Numbered from the stretch's first letter, positions 45,387 through 56,819 are shown. The stretch: 64,000 bases of DNA from Xanthomonas cucurbitae (GCF_002939885.1 NZ_MDED01000001.1:1-64000); one strand, 5' to 3'. The notes: a model not told the origin generated them from the letters alone. Translations and numbers: made by a program.

Positions 45387-45900
45387 CAGCGCACCGCCTG
45401 GCATGGCTGGACCGCACAGCGCTGCCGCAGGCCTGCCGGTGCAGGAGCGAAGCGGTGGACGCGCACGCCGCCGCACCAGGGGGGCGCGTGCGGGGGTGTC
45501 GCGCTGGACTGCTGCAGGCCCTGGGCGATTGCAGCAACGCATCGCCGCGCGAACTGCGCACTCCACCGGCACGCAGCAGGCGGGAACGGCGACGAGGAAA
45601 CGATTTCGACAGCGGAGAACGCGGGCATCGGCACACAGGTCGGCAAGCAGAGCCTGGGTTGTAGCCCATCTGCCACCCGTTGTCGCGCGCCCGATGCTGC
45701 CGGCCGGCCATGCCAGGTTTGTGCAGGCCTGGCGTGCGACCGGTCGATTGCACAGGCGCTGGCGCGACGCGCGGGCCACTGGCGCAACGAGGCATGCGGC
45801 CCAGCGGCCGGCTGGCAGCAGCGTGTGATGACGATCTGGCGGACGCTATCGGTGATCGCGCACGCGCTGTAAACGACAACCGCTGGTGCGCGCGCTTGCC
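45387..45900. other. 514-bp gap with no convincing gene
   Basis: Between ubiB and pncC I see only high-GC sequence with open frames that are chance products (Arg/Ala/Ser-rich, no motif). No repeat, RNA-like structure or pseudogene was recognised. It is the longest gap in the window that I cannot explain. Confidence 0.55.
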
Positions 45901-46395
45901 CTATAGCAGCGCGCTCAATCCACCGAGCGCAGCCACCACGGTCTGTCGGCGCACGGCATCGCGGTCGCCATCGAACTGGCACAGCTGCGCGGTGGCATAG
46001 CCGCCCCGTCGCTTCCACCCAATCCAGACCGTGCCGACCGGCTTGCCTTCGCTGCCGCCACCCGGACCGGCGATTCCCGTCACCGCCACCGCAATGCTGC
46101 CGCCGGAGCCGACCAAGGCACCGGAGACCATCTCGATGACGGTTTCCCGACTGACCGCCCCGTGGACTTCCAGGGTCTGCGGCCGCACCCGCAACAAGGC
46201 CTGCTTGGCTTCGTAGCTGTAAGCAACGATGCCGCAATCGAACCAGTCCGACGAGCCGGCAATGTCGGTCATCGCCTTGGCAATCCAGCCGCCGGTGCAG
46301 CTTTCCGCCGTCACCAGCCGTTCGCGCGCGGCACGCAACTGCGTACTCAGCGCGTGGGCAAGCTGCTGGAGATCGTGGTCGGTCGGAAACGTCAT
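45901..46395 (-). CDS. pncC: nicotinamide-nucleotide amidohydrolase (CinA C-terminal domain type)
   Basis: Deamidates NMN to nicotinate mononucleotide, recycling the product of DNA ligase. The 164-residue protein is the stand-alone CinA C-terminal domain: [14 protein letters not shown] with catalytic Ser, [20 protein letters not shown] and [11 protein letters not shown]. The usual length is about 160. In many proteobacteria it sits next to recA; here lexA and recA are about 2.3 kb further downstream on the same strand. Confidence 0.93.
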   Translation of the reverse strand: MTFPTDHDLQQLAHALSTQLRAARERLVTAESCTGGWIAKAMTDIAGSSDWFDCGIVAYSYEAKQALLRVRPQTLEVHGAVSRETVIEMVSGALVGSGGSIAVAVTGIAGPGGGSEGKPVGTVWIGWKRRGGYATAQLCQFDGDRDAVRRQTVVAALGGLSALL

Positions 46396-46628
46396 TGCGG
46401 GGTTCGGCTTGGACAGCGCCCACTTTTATCCGAATTCGCCGGCCGTGTCTTGCGCTGCAGTGCCGGTGCCCTGGCCGCGAGCAGCGCCTCAGGTCCGGGG
46501 AGGCCAGCAGCGTGGTGGTCGTGGCGCGGCGCAAGGCTCAGGGAAGGCGAGCGGCCGGCGTGGGCGAGCAACCGCACGCCCATCGCCACCCCCGTCCTCT
46601 CATGCGCCGGCACTGATGCTGGCGTGCA

Positions 46629-47948
46629 TCAGGTTTCCCAGTCTTCGCGGCGATCGGGCAACATCGCGCGCAACGGCGCACCGTCGTCGCCCGCAGCCAG
46701 ACGCTCGGCCTCGACCATCGGCAGATCGACTTCGAGCAGCCAACCGTCTTCGTCACCCTGCTCCTGGCGCACCACTTCCAGCTGATGCAACTTGGAGCGC
46801 AGGCGGCCGGCCGAGGGCGGCAGCCGCAGCTGGCCGGTCACATGGCGTAGATCCAGGCGCTGGCCGAGTGCGCGTTGCAGTTCTTCCAGCCCGCGGCCAT
46901 CGCGTGCGGAAATCCACACGCGCTCGCGGCGCGCCGGATCGGGAATCCCGTCCTGCGCGTCGTGACGCACTTGCGCGCCTTCGATCCTGTCGATCTTGTT
47001 GAATACCAGCAGCTGCGGCAGCTCGCCGGCACCCACCGCATGCAGCACCTCGTCCACCTGCAGGATACGTTCTTCGCGCAGCGGGTCGGCGGCATCGACG
47101 ATATGCAACAGCAGATCGGCCTCGCGTGCCTCGGACAGGGTCGAACGGAACGCGGCCACCAATTCGTGCGGCAGATCGCGCACGAAGCCGACCGTATCGG
47201 CCAGGATCGCGCTGCCACCCGGCAAGGCGATGCGCCGCACGGTAGGATCGAGGGTGGCGAACAACTGGTCGGCCGCATACGCATCGGCACCGGTCAGCGC
47301 ATTGAACAACGTGGACTTGCCGGCATTGGTATAGCCAACCAGCGCGATGCGCGGCAGCTCGCTGCGCAGCCGCGCGCGGCGCATCTGGTTGCGCTGCACC
47401 TCGACCTTTTCCAGCCGCTTCTGCAACTGTTCCACCCGTTTCTGCAGCAGGCGGCGGTCGGTTTCCAGCTGGGTTTCGCCAGGGCCGCGCAGGCCGATCG
47501 CACCACCGCGCTGACGCTCAAGGTGGGTCCAGCCGCGCACCAGCCGTGTGGCCATATGCCGCAGCTGCGCCAGCTCCACCTGCAACTTGCCTTCGTGGCT
47601 GCGCGCACGTTGCGCGAAGATATCCAGGATCAGCCCGGTGCGATCGATCACGCGCCGCTCCAGATAGCGCTCCAGGTTGCGTTCCTGGCCAGGCGACAAG
47701 GTGTGGTTGACCAGCACCAGATCCGCGCCGGTGGCCTCGGCCGCCGCCTTGACCTCTTCGAGCTTGCCACTACCGATCAGGGTGGACGGGCTGGGTTTGT
47801 CGATGCGCGCGGTGAGCGTGGCCGCCACCGTGGCGCCCGCCGACCTTGCAAGGTCGGCGAACTCCTCCAGCACATCTTCTTCGGCAGGCCCACCGGCGTG
47901 GGTCTGGATCAACAACGCGTGTTCACCCTTGCGTGAGCGATCAAACAC
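46629..47948 (-). CDS. hflX: ribosome-associated GTPase HflX
   Basis: 439-residue GTPase that splits stalled ribosomes. N-terminal HflX domain to about residue 190 (LIGSGKLEEVK, LERQRGGAIGLRGPGE), coiled-coil linker rich in Gln/Arg, then the G domain with G1 VGYTNAGKST, G3 DTVGFV and G4 FNKID. It uses a GTG start at 47948, 11 bp after hfq. It is the third gene of the miaA-hfq-hflX cluster conserved in gammaproteobacteria; hflKC are not in the window. Confidence 0.96.
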   Translation of the reverse strand: MFDRSRKGEHALLIQTHAGGPAEEDVLEEFADLARSAGATVAATLTARIDKPSPSTLIGSGKLEEVKAAAEATGADLVLVNHTLSPGQERNLERYLERRVIDRTGLILDIFAQRARSHEGKLQVELAQLRHMATRLVRGWTHLERQRGGAIGLRGPGETQLETDRRLLQKRVEQLQKRLEKVEVQRNQMRRARLRSELPRIALVGYTNAGKSTLFNALTGADAYAADQLFATLDPTVRRIALPGGSAILADTVGFVRDLPHELVAAFRSTLSEAREADLLLHIVDAADPLREERILQVDEVLHAVGAGELPQLLVFNKIDRIEGAQVRHDAQDGIPDPARRERVWISARDGRGLEELQRALGQRLDLRHVTGQLRLPPSAGRLRSKLHQLEVVRQEQGDEDGWLLEVDLPMVEAERLAAGDDGAPLRAMLPDRREDWET

Positions 47949-47959
47949 GCACTACTCCA

Positions 47960-49298
<1,339 letters not shown>

Positions 49299-49299
<1 letters not shown>

Positions 49300-50201
49300 C
49301 AGTCCTCGTCCGGCCAACGGATCGTCGGCGCAGCCGGTGCCGTCACCCGTGGCACCGGGATCGCCGCGACCGCGCTCCAGACCTTCAGTGCATCCACGGT
49401 CGCGGCCACATCGTGCACACGCAACAACAGCGCGCCGTGCTGGGCGGCGATCAGATGCGCGGCCACCGAGCCATGCACCCGCTCGGCGGCCACTTCGCGC
49501 CCGGTCAACTCGCCGATGCTGCGCTTGCGCGACAGCCCGGCCAGCACCGGCAGGCCGAACTCCTGCAGGCGCTGCAACTGCGCCAGCAAGGTGAGGTTAT
49601 GTGCGGTGGTCTTGTCGAAACCGAAGCCGGGGTCGAGCACCAGCCGACGTTTGTCGATGCCGGCCATTTCGGCGGCGAAGATGCGCTCGGCGAGAAACCG
49701 ATGCACCTCGCCCACCACATCGTCGTAGTGCGGCGACTGCTCCATCGCATGCGGCGCGTTGCGCGCGTGCATCAACACCACCGGCACCTGCAGTTCGGCG
49801 GCGGCCTGCAACGCGCCGGGCGAACGCAGGGCGTACACATCGTTGATGACGCCGGCACCAGCCGCGACGGCCGCGCGCATGACCTCCGGCTTGAACGTAT
49901 CGATGCTGATCGGCACCGTCGTCCGATGCGCCAACGCCTGGATCACCGGAATCACGCGCTGCAGTTCATCGTCCAGCGACACCGGCGCTGCCCCGGGACG
50001 GGTGGATTCGCCCCCGATATCCAGCACCGCCGCGCCCTGCTCCACCAGCCGCAGGCCGTGGGCGATGGCCGCCTCGCAGGTGGCGTGCTGGCCGCCGTCG
50101 GAGAACGAGTCGGGCGTGACATTGACGATGCCCATCACCTGCGGCGCATCCAGTCGCAGGCTGCGACCGGCGCAATCCAGCTTGAGGGCGGTGTCGAACA
50201 T
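49299..50201 (-). CDS. folP: dihydropteroate synthase
   Basis: Joins p-aminobenzoate to dihydropterin pyrophosphate in folate synthesis; target of sulfonamides. 300 residues with [42 protein letters not shown] and [19 protein letters not shown] and a C-terminal [10 protein letters not shown] complete the TIM barrel. It lies 146 bp downstream of ftsH, the conserved ftsH-folP pairing. glmM, the usual next gene, is replaced here by miaA. Confidence 0.95.
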
Positions 50202-50347
50202 CGGAAGTCTCCTGAATCGGTTGGACGAGGGGGTGGACGACGCGTTTTGCTGGCGTGCGTCGCGCTGCATCGAAGGCCACAACGCATCGGGGCCAGGAAT
50301 CGCTTCCTGGCCCCGACACTTCTTGCATCACGCTGGTCGGCGGCAGC

Positions 50348-52288
50348 TTACAACTGCTCGGCCGGTCCTGCGATGGGCGGCAGCGGACGCGGGCTGCCCT
50401 TGTCGTTGTTGTTGCCACCATCCTTGTCCGATTTGCCCCAGCCTGCCGGCGGCGGCGGCTCGCGGCCTTCCATGATGGCGTCGATCTGCGGCACGTCGAT
50501 GGTTTCGTACTGCAACAGCAACTGCGACATGGCGTGCAGCTTGTCCAGATTCTCGGTGAGAATGGTCTTGGTCTTGCTGTAGGCCTTGTCCAGGATCGAG
50601 CGCACTACTTCGTCGATCTTGCGCGCCGTCTCGTCGGACACGTTCTTGTGCTGGGTCACCGAACGACCCAGGAACACTTCGTCTTCCTCTTCGCCGTACG
50701 CGACCGGGCCGAGTTCGTCGGACAGACCCCACTTGGTGACCATGTTGCGGGCCATCTTGGTGGCACGTTCGATGTCGTTCGATGCGCCGGTGGTGACCTT
50801 GTCGCCACCAAAGATCAGTTCTTCGGCGACGCGACCGCCATATAGCGAACACAGCTGCGATTCGATCGCTACGCGATTCATCGAGTAACGGTCGCCTTCG
50901 GGCAGATACATGGTGACGCCCAACGCGCGACCGCGCGGGATGATGGTGACCTTGTAGACCGGGTCGTGCTCCGGCACCAGCCGGCCGACGATGGCATGGC
51001 CGGCTTCGTGGTAGGCGGTCAGGGTCTTCTCGTCCTCGCTCATGGCCATCGAACGACGTTCGGCACCCATCAGGATCTTGTCGCGGGCACGGTCGAAGTG
51101 ATCCATGCGGACCTCCTTCTCGCTGCCGCGTGCAGCAAACAACGCCGCCTCGTTACACAGGTTGGCCAGGTCCGCGCCGGAGAAGCCCGGGGTGCCGCGC
51201 GCGATGACCATGGGCACCACGTCCTCGGCCAGCGGCAGCTTGCGCATGTGCACGCGCAGGATCTGCTCGCGGCCCTTGACGTCTGGCAGGCCGACCACCA
51301 CCTGGCGGTCGAAACGACCCGGGCGCAGCAGCGCCGGGTCCAACACGTCGGGACGGTTGGTGGCAGCGATCACGATCACGCCTTCACCGCCCTCGAACCC
51401 GTCCATCTCCACCAGCAACTGGTTCAGGGTCTGCTCGCGCTCGTCATGACCGCCGCCCAGGCCGGCACCACGATGACGGCCCACCGCATCGATTTCGTCG
51501 ATGAAGATGATGCACGGCGCATGCTTCTTGGCCTGCTCGAACATGTCGCGCACGCGGCTGGCGCCGACACCGACGAACATTTCCACGAAATCCGAGCCGG
51601 AGATGCTGAAGAACGGCACCTTGGCCTCGCCGGCGATCGCCTTGGCAAGCAGGGTCTTGCCGGTACCCGGCGGACCCACCATCAACACGCCGCGCGGAAT
51701 CTTGCCGCCCAGCTTGGTGAACTTGGTCGGGTCACGCAGGAAATCGACCAGCTCGCCCACTTCTTCCTTGGCCTCGTCGCAACCGGCGACATCGGCGAAG
51801 GTGATCTTGATCTGGTCCTCGCCCTGCAATTTGGCGCGCGACTTGCCAAAGCTCATCGCCCCCTTGGCGCCGCCGCCACCGCCCTGCATCTGGCGCATGA
51901 TGAACAGCCAGAAGCCGATGATGAGGATGACCGGCAGGAAATTCAGCACCAGCGACCAGAACCCGGGGCCGGTGGACGGCTTCTGCCGGGTCATTTCGAT
52001 GTTCTTGCTGTACAGCACGTCGACCAGCTTGTCGTCGCGCGGACCGTAGACGGTGGCTTCGCTGCCGTCGGTGCGCTTGAAGCGGATCGCGTTGACAGCC
52101 AGGTTGGTCTCGTCGGTGTAATCCACCGATTTGACGCGTCCGGAGTCCACTTCCTTCAGGAATTGGGTGTAGGTGATCGAGTCGGCACCGACACCACCCG
52201 CCATCCGCGGCGAGAAGCTCTGGAAGACGACCATCAGCACAACCGCGACGACCACCCACAGCAGCAGATTCTTGGTCAAGTCGTTCAT
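50348..52288 (-). CDS. ftsH: ATP-dependent zinc metalloprotease FtsH
   Basis: 646-residue inner-membrane AAA+ protease. Two transmembrane segments (residues about 8-25 and 110-130) flank a periplasmic domain; AAA Walker A GPPGTGKT is at 205-212, Walker [12 protein letters not shown] near 260-270, and the zinc site HEAGH at 427-431. The Gly-rich membrane-proximal linker [10 protein letters not shown] is typical. ATG 52288 is chosen (MNDLTKN), with GGAG 9 nt upstream; ATG 52294 is the alternative. It is 60 bp downstream of rlmE, as in E. coli. Confidence 0.97.
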   Translation of the reverse strand: MNDLTKNLLLWVVVAVVLMVVFQSFSPRMAGGVGADSITYTQFLKEVDSGRVKSVDYTDETNLAVNAIRFKRTDGSEATVYGPRDDKLVDVLYSKNIEMTRQKPSTGPGFWSLVLNFLPVILIIGFWLFIMRQMQGGGGGAKGAMSFGKSRAKLQGEDQIKITFADVAGCDEAKEEVGELVDFLRDPTKFTKLGGKIPRGVLMVGPPGTGKTLLAKAIAGEAKVPFFSISGSDFVEMFVGVGASRVRDMFEQAKKHAPCIIFIDEIDAVGRHRGAGLGGGHDEREQTLNQLLVEMDGFEGGEGVIVIAATNRPDVLDPALLRPGRFDRQVVVGLPDVKGREQILRVHMRKLPLAEDVVPMVIARGTPGFSGADLANLCNEAALFAARGSEKEVRMDHFDRARDKILMGAERRSMAMSEDEKTLTAYHEAGHAIVGRLVPEHDPVYKVTIIPRGRALGVTMYLPEGDRYSMNRVAIESQLCSLYGGRVAEELIFGGDKVTTGASNDIERATKMARNMVTKWGLSDELGPVAYGEEEDEVFLGRSVTQHKNVSDETARKIDEVVRSILDKAYSKTKTILTENLDKLHAMSQLLLQYETIDVPQIDAIMEGREPPPPAGWGKSDKDGGNNNDKGSPRPLPPIAGPAEQL

Positions 52289-52348
52289 CCTCATTGGCTC
52301 CGGTGCCCTCTACTCTTCAATTCTTGAAACACGGTGGTCATTGGCAGC

Positions 52349-52981
52349 TTACTTGATCTGGACACGCTTGCCCTGACCGAGCACATAAACTTCCGGGGAG
52401 CGCTTGCGCGAGGCCGCCGGCTTGCGAATCGTCACCTTGTCATAGCGGCGGCGAAGCTCGCGAATGTAGTCGTCGGACCCCACACCCTGGAACAGCTTGA
52501 TGAGGAACGCCCCACCCGGCTTGAGATGGGTGTCGGCAAATTCCATCGCCAGTTCCGCCAGGTGCATCATCCGCGGTTGGTCGACCGCATCCATGCCACT
52601 CTTATTGGGGGCCATATCCGACAGCACAAGGTCTACCGGCACATCGCCCAGCATCGCCTCGAATTGCGATAGGACGTCCTGCTCCCTGAAATCACCGTGA
52701 AGGAACTCCACGCCCGCCAGGGCCGGCATGTCCAGGATGTCCAGCGCCACCACCCGGCCGCTGTTGCCCATCGACTTGCGCACCTGTTGCGACCAGCCAC
52801 CCGGCGCGGCGCCCAGGTCCACCACCACCATGCCCGGCTTGAGCAGGCGATCGCGCTGCAGCAGCTCTTCCAATTTATAGGCCGCGCGCGAGCGCATGCC
52901 TTCGGCTTGGGCCTTCTTCACGTAAGGGTCGGCGAAGTGTTCCTTGAGCCAGCGCTGGCTGCTTTTACTGCGGGAAGGCAT
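52349..52981 (-). CDS. rlmE: 23S rRNA 2'-O-ribose methyltransferase (U2552)
   Basis: 210-residue FtsJ/RrmJ-type SAM methyltransferase acting on the 50S subunit. It has RSRAAYKLEEL with the first catalytic Lys, the SAM loop VVDLGAAPGGWSQ, LSDMAPNKSG with the catalytic Asp, and FLIKLFQG with the second Lys. ATG 52981 gives the expected N terminus MPSRSKSSQRW. It heads rlmE-ftsH and is divergent, by 65 bp, from yhbY; this triad is conserved in gammaproteobacteria. Confidence 0.96.
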   Translation of the reverse strand: MPSRSKSSQRWLKEHFADPYVKKAQAEGMRSRAAYKLEELLQRDRLLKPGMVVVDLGAAPGGWSQQVRKSMGNSGRVVALDILDMPALAGVEFLHGDFREQDVLSQFEAMLGDVPVDLVLSDMAPNKSGMDAVDQPRMMHLAELAMEFADTHLKPGGAFLIKLFQGVGSDDYIRELRRRYDKVTIRKPAASRKRSPEVYVLGQGKRVQIK

Positions 52982-53046
52982 TGGCAAAGGGGTCCGAACG
53001 GGCCGCCATGATACCCTGAACACCCTTTGCTGCCTTTCGATCCTGC

Positions 53047-53352
53047 ATGTCCATTGTTCTCACCTCCGCCCAGAACCGTTTCCTGCGCGGCCAGGCCCAC
53101 GACCTCAAGGCCCTGCTGCAGACCGGCGGCAAGGGGGTCACGCCGGCATTCCTGGCCGAACTCGAGGACGTGCTCGAGCGCCACGAACTGGTCAAGGTGA
53201 AGGTGGCTTCCGAGGACCGTGAGACCCGCGATGCATTGATAGCCGAACTGGTCGAGCAGACCGGCAGTGCCCTGGTGCAGCGGATCGGCCATGTTGCCAT
53301 CCTGTACCGCCCCAGCAAGGAAAAGCGCCAGATCGTGCTGCCGCGCGGCTGA
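53047..53352 (+). CDS. yhbY: CRM-domain RNA-binding protein (YhbY)
   Basis: 101-residue ribosome-assembly factor of the CRS1-YhbY family, associated with pre-50S particles. Family motifs: LTSAQNRFLRGQAHDLKAL, VTPAFLAELEDVLERHELVKV and HVAILYRPSKEKRQI; the GxxG-like RNA loop is TGGKGVT. It is divergent from rlmE, the usual pairing. Confidence 0.94.
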   Translation: MSIVLTSAQNRFLRGQAHDLKALLQTGGKGVTPAFLAELEDVLERHELVKVKVASEDRETRDALIAELVEQTGSALVQRIGHVAILYRPSKEKRQIVLPRG

Positions 53353-53368
53353 ACCTGCGAGTGCCTTC

Positions 53369-53743
53369 ATGCCTTTGAGCCAGGAACACCCCGATTACAC
53401 CTATGCCTTGCGTGCGGCCGATGGCCGTCACGCCAAGGTGAACGAGCAGATCCTGCAACACAGCTTCATCCTGATGCCGGACGAACTGGTGGACCACTGG
53501 CCGGTGCAGGACCTGGCGCAGCTGCAGGCCAGCGATCTGGATGCAATCCTGGCGCTGTCCCCGGCGGTGATCCTGCTGGGCACGGGCGAGCGCCAGCAAT
53601 TTCCCAATGCGCAGGTGCTGGCCGCCTGCCTGACCCGCGGCATCGGCCTGGAAGCGATGACCAACGCCGCCGCCGCCCGCACCTACAACGTGCTGGCCAG
53701 CGAAGGCCGCCGGGTGGCCTTGGCAATGATTTTGCCTGGCTGA
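53369..53743 (+). CDS. Mth938-like domain protein (DUF498 family)
   Basis: 124-residue protein of the Mth938/NDUFAF3-like family: NEQILQHSFILMPDELVDHW, VILLGTGERQQFP and RGIGLEAMTNAAAARTYNVL are the conserved blocks. The function is unknown; related mitochondrial proteins assist complex I assembly. It is 16 bp after yhbY, so likely cotranscribed. Its stop codon coincides with the start of a heptanucleotide tandem repeat. Confidence 0.82.
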   Translation: MPLSQEHPDYTYALRAADGRHAKVNEQILQHSFILMPDELVDHWPVQDLAQLQASDLDAILALSPAVILLGTGERQQFPNAQVLAACLTRGIGLEAMTNAAAARTYNVLASEGRRVALAMILPG

Positions 53744-53833
53744 ATCGGGAATCGGGAATCGGGAATCGGGAATCGGGAATCGGGAATCGGGAATCGGGAA
53801 TCGGGAATCGGGAATCGGGAATCGGGAATCGGG
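53743..53833 (+). repeat. tandem heptanucleotide array, 13 units of AATCGGG
   Basis: The 91 bp are 13 perfect seven-base units, read as GGGAATC in another phase. The array begins inside the stop codon of the Mth938-like gene. Inverted copies face it at 53939-53965. The GGGAATC family is abundant in Xanthomonas genomes. Copy number probably varies between strains, but no reading frame is affected because the array is beyond the stop. Confidence 0.95.
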
Positions 53834-53938
53834 AAAAGCAAGCTGGACTAAGCTTCTTCTGTCAAGCACCCGCTCGACCAATCTCTTAGCTGCAGTATTT
53901 GCCGATCGTCAAACTATCGACCAGCCCAACGCTGTTGC

Positions 53939-53965
53939 GATTCCCCATTCCCGATTCCCGATTCA
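53939..53965 (-). repeat. inverted heptad repeat (GATTCCC units) at the nlpD stop
   Basis: GATTCCC, CATTCCC, GATTCCC then GATTC run into the nlpD stop codon. They are complementary to the 13-unit array 105 bp to the left, so the transcript of either convergent gene could form a long stem. This may act as the terminator for both genes. Confidence 0.85.
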
Positions 53966-54736
53966 CTTCTTCGGCAAATACAACAACGGGTCCACCGGCT
54001 TACCGTTGTAGCGGATCTCGAAGTGCAGCATGTCGCGCGCGGCGCCGCTGCGGCCCATTTCGGCGATCTGCTGGCCGGCCTTGACGTTCTGGCCTTCGTT
54101 GAGCAGGCGCTTGCGGTTGTGGCCGTAGGCCGACAGCCACTGGTCGTTGTGCTTGATGATGATGAGCTCGCCGTAGCCGACCAGGCCGGCACCGGAGTAC
54201 ACCACCACGCCATCGGCCGCGGCACGCACGGCCTGCCCGCTGGCGCCGGCGATATCCACGCCCTGCTTGGTGGTCTCTCCGCTCACGAACGTCCCGACCA
54301 CCACGCCATCGGCGGGCCAGCGCCATGCAAAACCGCTGCTGACCGGCGCGGCGACCGGCGCCGCCGGGCGCGCCGGGACCACGCTGCCGCCGGCCACCGG
54401 CGCGCTGCTGCCGGGCTTGCTCGCCCCACCGGGATACAGCTTGAGCGTCTGGCCGGGATAGATCGTGTTCGGAGACGACAGGCCATTCCAGGCCGCCAGG
54501 TCCGCAGCGGTGATATTGGTCCGGCGCGAGATCGCGTACAGGGTGTCGCCACGCTGCACGGTGACGGTGGCACCGGGACGCGGCACCGACGGCCGCTGCG
54601 CCGCCGCAGGGCGCGACGACGAAGATCCGCCGCCGGGCGAACGCACCACCGTGGCGCTGCTGCAGGCGGCCAGCCCGATGGCGACCATGAGCAGGACTGC
54701 TGTCTTGCGTACCGAATTCATCTGCGTCTTGCTCAT
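53963..54736 (-). CDS. nlpD: NlpD-like LysM/M23 lipoprotein (amidase activator)
   Basis: 257-residue outer-membrane lipoprotein: lipobox LAAC (Cys25 from this start), Ser/Pro-rich linker, one LysM peptidoglycan-binding domain at about 57-102, and an M23/LytM domain from about 150. The catalytic metal ligands are degraded: the HxGxD position reads KQGVDIAG and the HxH position reads DMLHFEIR, each lacking a His. That is the pattern of E. coli NlpD, which does not cut peptidoglycan but activates amidase AmiC at division. ATG 54736 overlaps the upstream stop as ATGA; ATG 54721 is possible. No rpoS follows. Confidence 0.92.
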   Translation of the reverse strand: MSKTQMNSVRKTAVLLMVAIGLAACSSATVVRSPGGGSSSSRPAAAQRPSVPRPGATVTVQRGDTLYAISRRTNITAADLAAWNGLSSPNTIYPGQTLKLYPGGASKPGSSAPVAGGSVVPARPAAPVAAPVSSGFAWRWPADGVVVGTFVSGETTKQGVDIAGASGQAVRAAADGVVVYSGAGLVGYGELIIIKHNDQWLSAYGHNRKRLLNEGQNVKAGQQIAEMGRSGAARDMLHFEIRYNGKPVDPLLYLPKK

Positions 54737-55347
54737 CCGTTGGTTGTCTTCCACACCAGCCAGCCGGCGCCGGCCGCGAGCACCACCATCGCCATCCAGC
54801 CCAGCGGCTCGATCCACTTATGCAACGCCGCCTCTGCCCGCGCACCGCCCAGGCGGATGGCACCGGCCACCAGATACACGCGCTTGCCGCGCCCGACCAG
54901 CATGCTGGCGATGAAGGGCAACAACGGCACACCGACCACGCCGGAGGCCCAGGTGAAGATCTTCAGCGGGATCGGGGTGAAGCCCACCAGCACCAGCGCC
55001 CAGAACGCCTTCCACGGCGACTCGGCCACCAGCACGCGCAGGGTCTCGATCTGCTGCTGGATCTTCGCACTCCAGCCCAGCCATTCGATCAACGGTTGCA
55101 GGGCGGCAAAGGCGAAGTGGCCCAGCAGGTAGCCGACCAGCGCGCCGCAGATCGAACCGATCAGGCTCAAGGTGGCGAACCAGAGTGAGCGCTTGGGCTC
55201 GGCCAACGACATCGGCGCCAGCATCACTTCCGGCGGCACCGGAAAGATGAAGCCCTCCACGAAGCTCAGGCCGGTCAGCAGCGCGGGGGCGCGGCGATGG
55301 CGCGACCAACGGATGGCCACGTCGTACAACGGCCCGAAAATCTTCAT
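54733..55347 (-). CDS. YqaA/DedA-family membrane protein
   Basis: 204-residue inner-membrane protein of the SNARE-associated/DedA superfamily with about four or five hydrophobic segments; LTGLSFVEGFIFPVPPEVML, LIGSICGALVGYLLGHFAF and FTPIPLKIFTWASGVVG are family blocks. It lies between pcm and nlpD, a position where E. coli has nothing, and overlaps nlpD by 4 bp, so it is part of the surE-pcm-nlpD operon. The transported or handled lipid is unknown. Confidence 0.88.
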   Translation of the reverse strand: MKIFGPLYDVAIRWSRHRRAPALLTGLSFVEGFIFPVPPEVMLAPMSLAEPKRSLWFATLSLIGSICGALVGYLLGHFAFAALQPLIEWLGWSAKIQQQIETLRVLVAESPWKAFWALVLVGFTPIPLKIFTWASGVVGVPLLPFIASMLVGRGKRVYLVAGAIRLGGARAEAALHKWIEPLGWMAMVVLAAGAGWLVWKTTNG

Positions 55348-55365
55348 CGTGGAACTCTCATGAGG

Positions 55366-56043
55366 TCAATCCAGCATGCCCGACAACAGCGGGACGAACG
55401 TGACCGGGGCCAGAACCTGGTGTTCGATCGCACCGTCGGCCGCGCGGGTGAGTTGCACCAGCGACTGCGAGGACGCACCACCGACCGGGGCGACCAGCCG
55501 CCCGCCGACCGCGAGTTGATCGACCAACGCATCCACCAGCGCCGGCGCGGCAGCGGTGACCACGATGGCATCGTAGGGACCGTGTTCGGGCCAGCCGATG
55601 CGACCGTCGTCGTGCTTGCTGCGCACATTCATGCCCAGGTGGCGGAAGCGCTTGCGCGCCTGCCGCAGCAGATCGCCGATGCGTTCGACCGTATAGACCT
55701 CCAGTCCCAGCGCGGCGAGGATCGCGCCCTGGTAGCCAGAACCGGTGCCCACTTCGAGCACCTTGGTCGGCGCCACCTGCAGCACCGCTTCGGTCATGCG
55801 CGCCACTACCCAGGGCTGGGAAATGGTCTGGCCATGACCAATCGGCAAGGCAGTGTCTTCGTAGGCGCGCGAGGCCAGCGCTTCATCGATGAACAGATGC
55901 CGCGGCACAGTGCGCACCGCATTGAGCGTGGCTTCGTCCTGGATGCCGGCCTCGCGCAGGCGCTCGACCAGGCGGTCGCGCACGCGCTGCGAGGTCATGC
56001 CGATTCCCACCGACTCCGGTTGCAGGCGCAGCCTCGGCGTCAT
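55366..56043 (-). CDS. pcm: protein-L-isoaspartate O-methyltransferase
   Basis: 225-residue SAM-dependent repair enzyme for isoaspartyl damage. Motifs: [17 protein letters not shown] loop [26 protein letters not shown] and [20 protein letters not shown] 56043 overlaps the surE stop as ATGA. The order surE-pcm followed by nlpD matches other gammaproteobacteria. Confidence 0.96.
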   Translation of the reverse strand: MTPRLRLQPESVGIGMTSQRVRDRLVERLREAGIQDEATLNAVRTVPRHLFIDEALASRAYEDTALPIGHGQTISQPWVVARMTEAVLQVAPTKVLEVGTGSGYQGAILAALGLEVYTVERIGDLLRQARKRFRHLGMNVRSKHDDGRIGWPEHGPYDAIVVTAAAPALVDALVDQLAVGGRLVAPVGGASSQSLVQLTRAADGAIEHQVLAPVTFVPLLSGMLD

Positions 56044-56819
56044 GCCGACGCGTCCAGCGCGGCGGTCAGTCCGCCGACCCAGCCGGCCACGGTCTCCAGC
56101 GCCTGGTAGCGGGTGAGATCGACATGGATCGGGGTGATCGAAATCCGCCCGGTGCGCACGGCATGGAAGTCGGTGCCGGCGCCGGCATCCTGCTCGGGAC
56201 CGGCCGGACCGATCCAGTACACGGTGCGGCCGCGCGGGTCGCGCTGCGGCACGCACGGCTCGGAACGGTGGCGGTTGCCGAGCCGGGTGACCTCGAAACC
56301 AAGCACATCCGACCAGGGCAGATCCGGAACGTTGACGTTGAGGATGGTGTCGGCCGGCAACGGATCGGCCTTCAGCCGCGCAACGATCTCCACCGCTGCG
56401 CGCGCGGCGGTTTCGTAGTTGTGCGCCTCGTGGTTGTGCGTGACCAGCGACACCGCCACCGCGGGCAGGCCCAGGAAGCGGCCCTCCATCGCAGCGGAGA
56501 CAGTACCGGAGTAAATCACGTCATCGCCCAGATTGGCCGAGTTGTTGATACCCGAGACCACGATGTCCGGCTCGTACTCCAGCATGCCGGTGAGCGCCAG
56601 ATGCACGCAGTCGGTTGGCGTGCCGGCCACCGCGCAGGTCTGTGCGTCGATACGGCGGGTACGGATGGGCACATCCAGCGTCAGCGAATTGCTGGCGCCG
56701 GAGCGGTCGCGATCGGGCGCGACCACCATCACTTCATGACCGGCACTCCGCAGTGCCTCGGCCAGGATCTGGATGCCGGGGGCGTCGACACCGTCGTCGT
56801 TGCTAACCAGTACGCGCAT
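56040..56819 (-). CDS. surE: 5'/3'-nucleotidase SurE
   Basis: 259-residue stationary-phase nucleotidase and polyphosphatase. Metal ligands are in [13 protein letters not shown] at the N terminus, and the family motifs [26 protein letters not shown] and [23 protein letters not shown] are intact. ATG 56819 is the family start; a long upstream in-frame extension is unlikely. It is first in the operon and divergent from smr by 99 bp. Confidence 0.96.
   Translation of the reverse strand: MRVLVSNDDGVDAPGIQILAEALRSAGHEVMVVAPDRDRSGASNSLTLDVPIRTRRIDAQTCAVAGTPTDCVHLALTGMLEYEPDIVVSGINNSANLGDDVIYSGTVSAAMEGRFLGLPAVAVSLVTHNHEAHNYETAARAAVEIVARLKADPLPADTILNVNVPDLPWSDVLGFEVTRLGNRHRSEPCVPQRDPRGRTVYWIGPAGPEQDAGAGTDFHAVRTGRISITPIHVDLTRYQALETVAGWVGGLTAALDASA

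Noticed and set aside
45130-45879. 249-residue minus-strand frame in the ubiB-pncC gap
   Set aside because: Composition is Arg/Ser/Ala-rich without motifs, and it overlaps the true ubiB N-terminus in another frame.
53192-53881. minus-strand frame with tandem DSRFPIP repeats
   Set aside because: The repeat is a translation of the GGGAATC array in one phase; the rest opposes yhbY and the Mth938-like gene.
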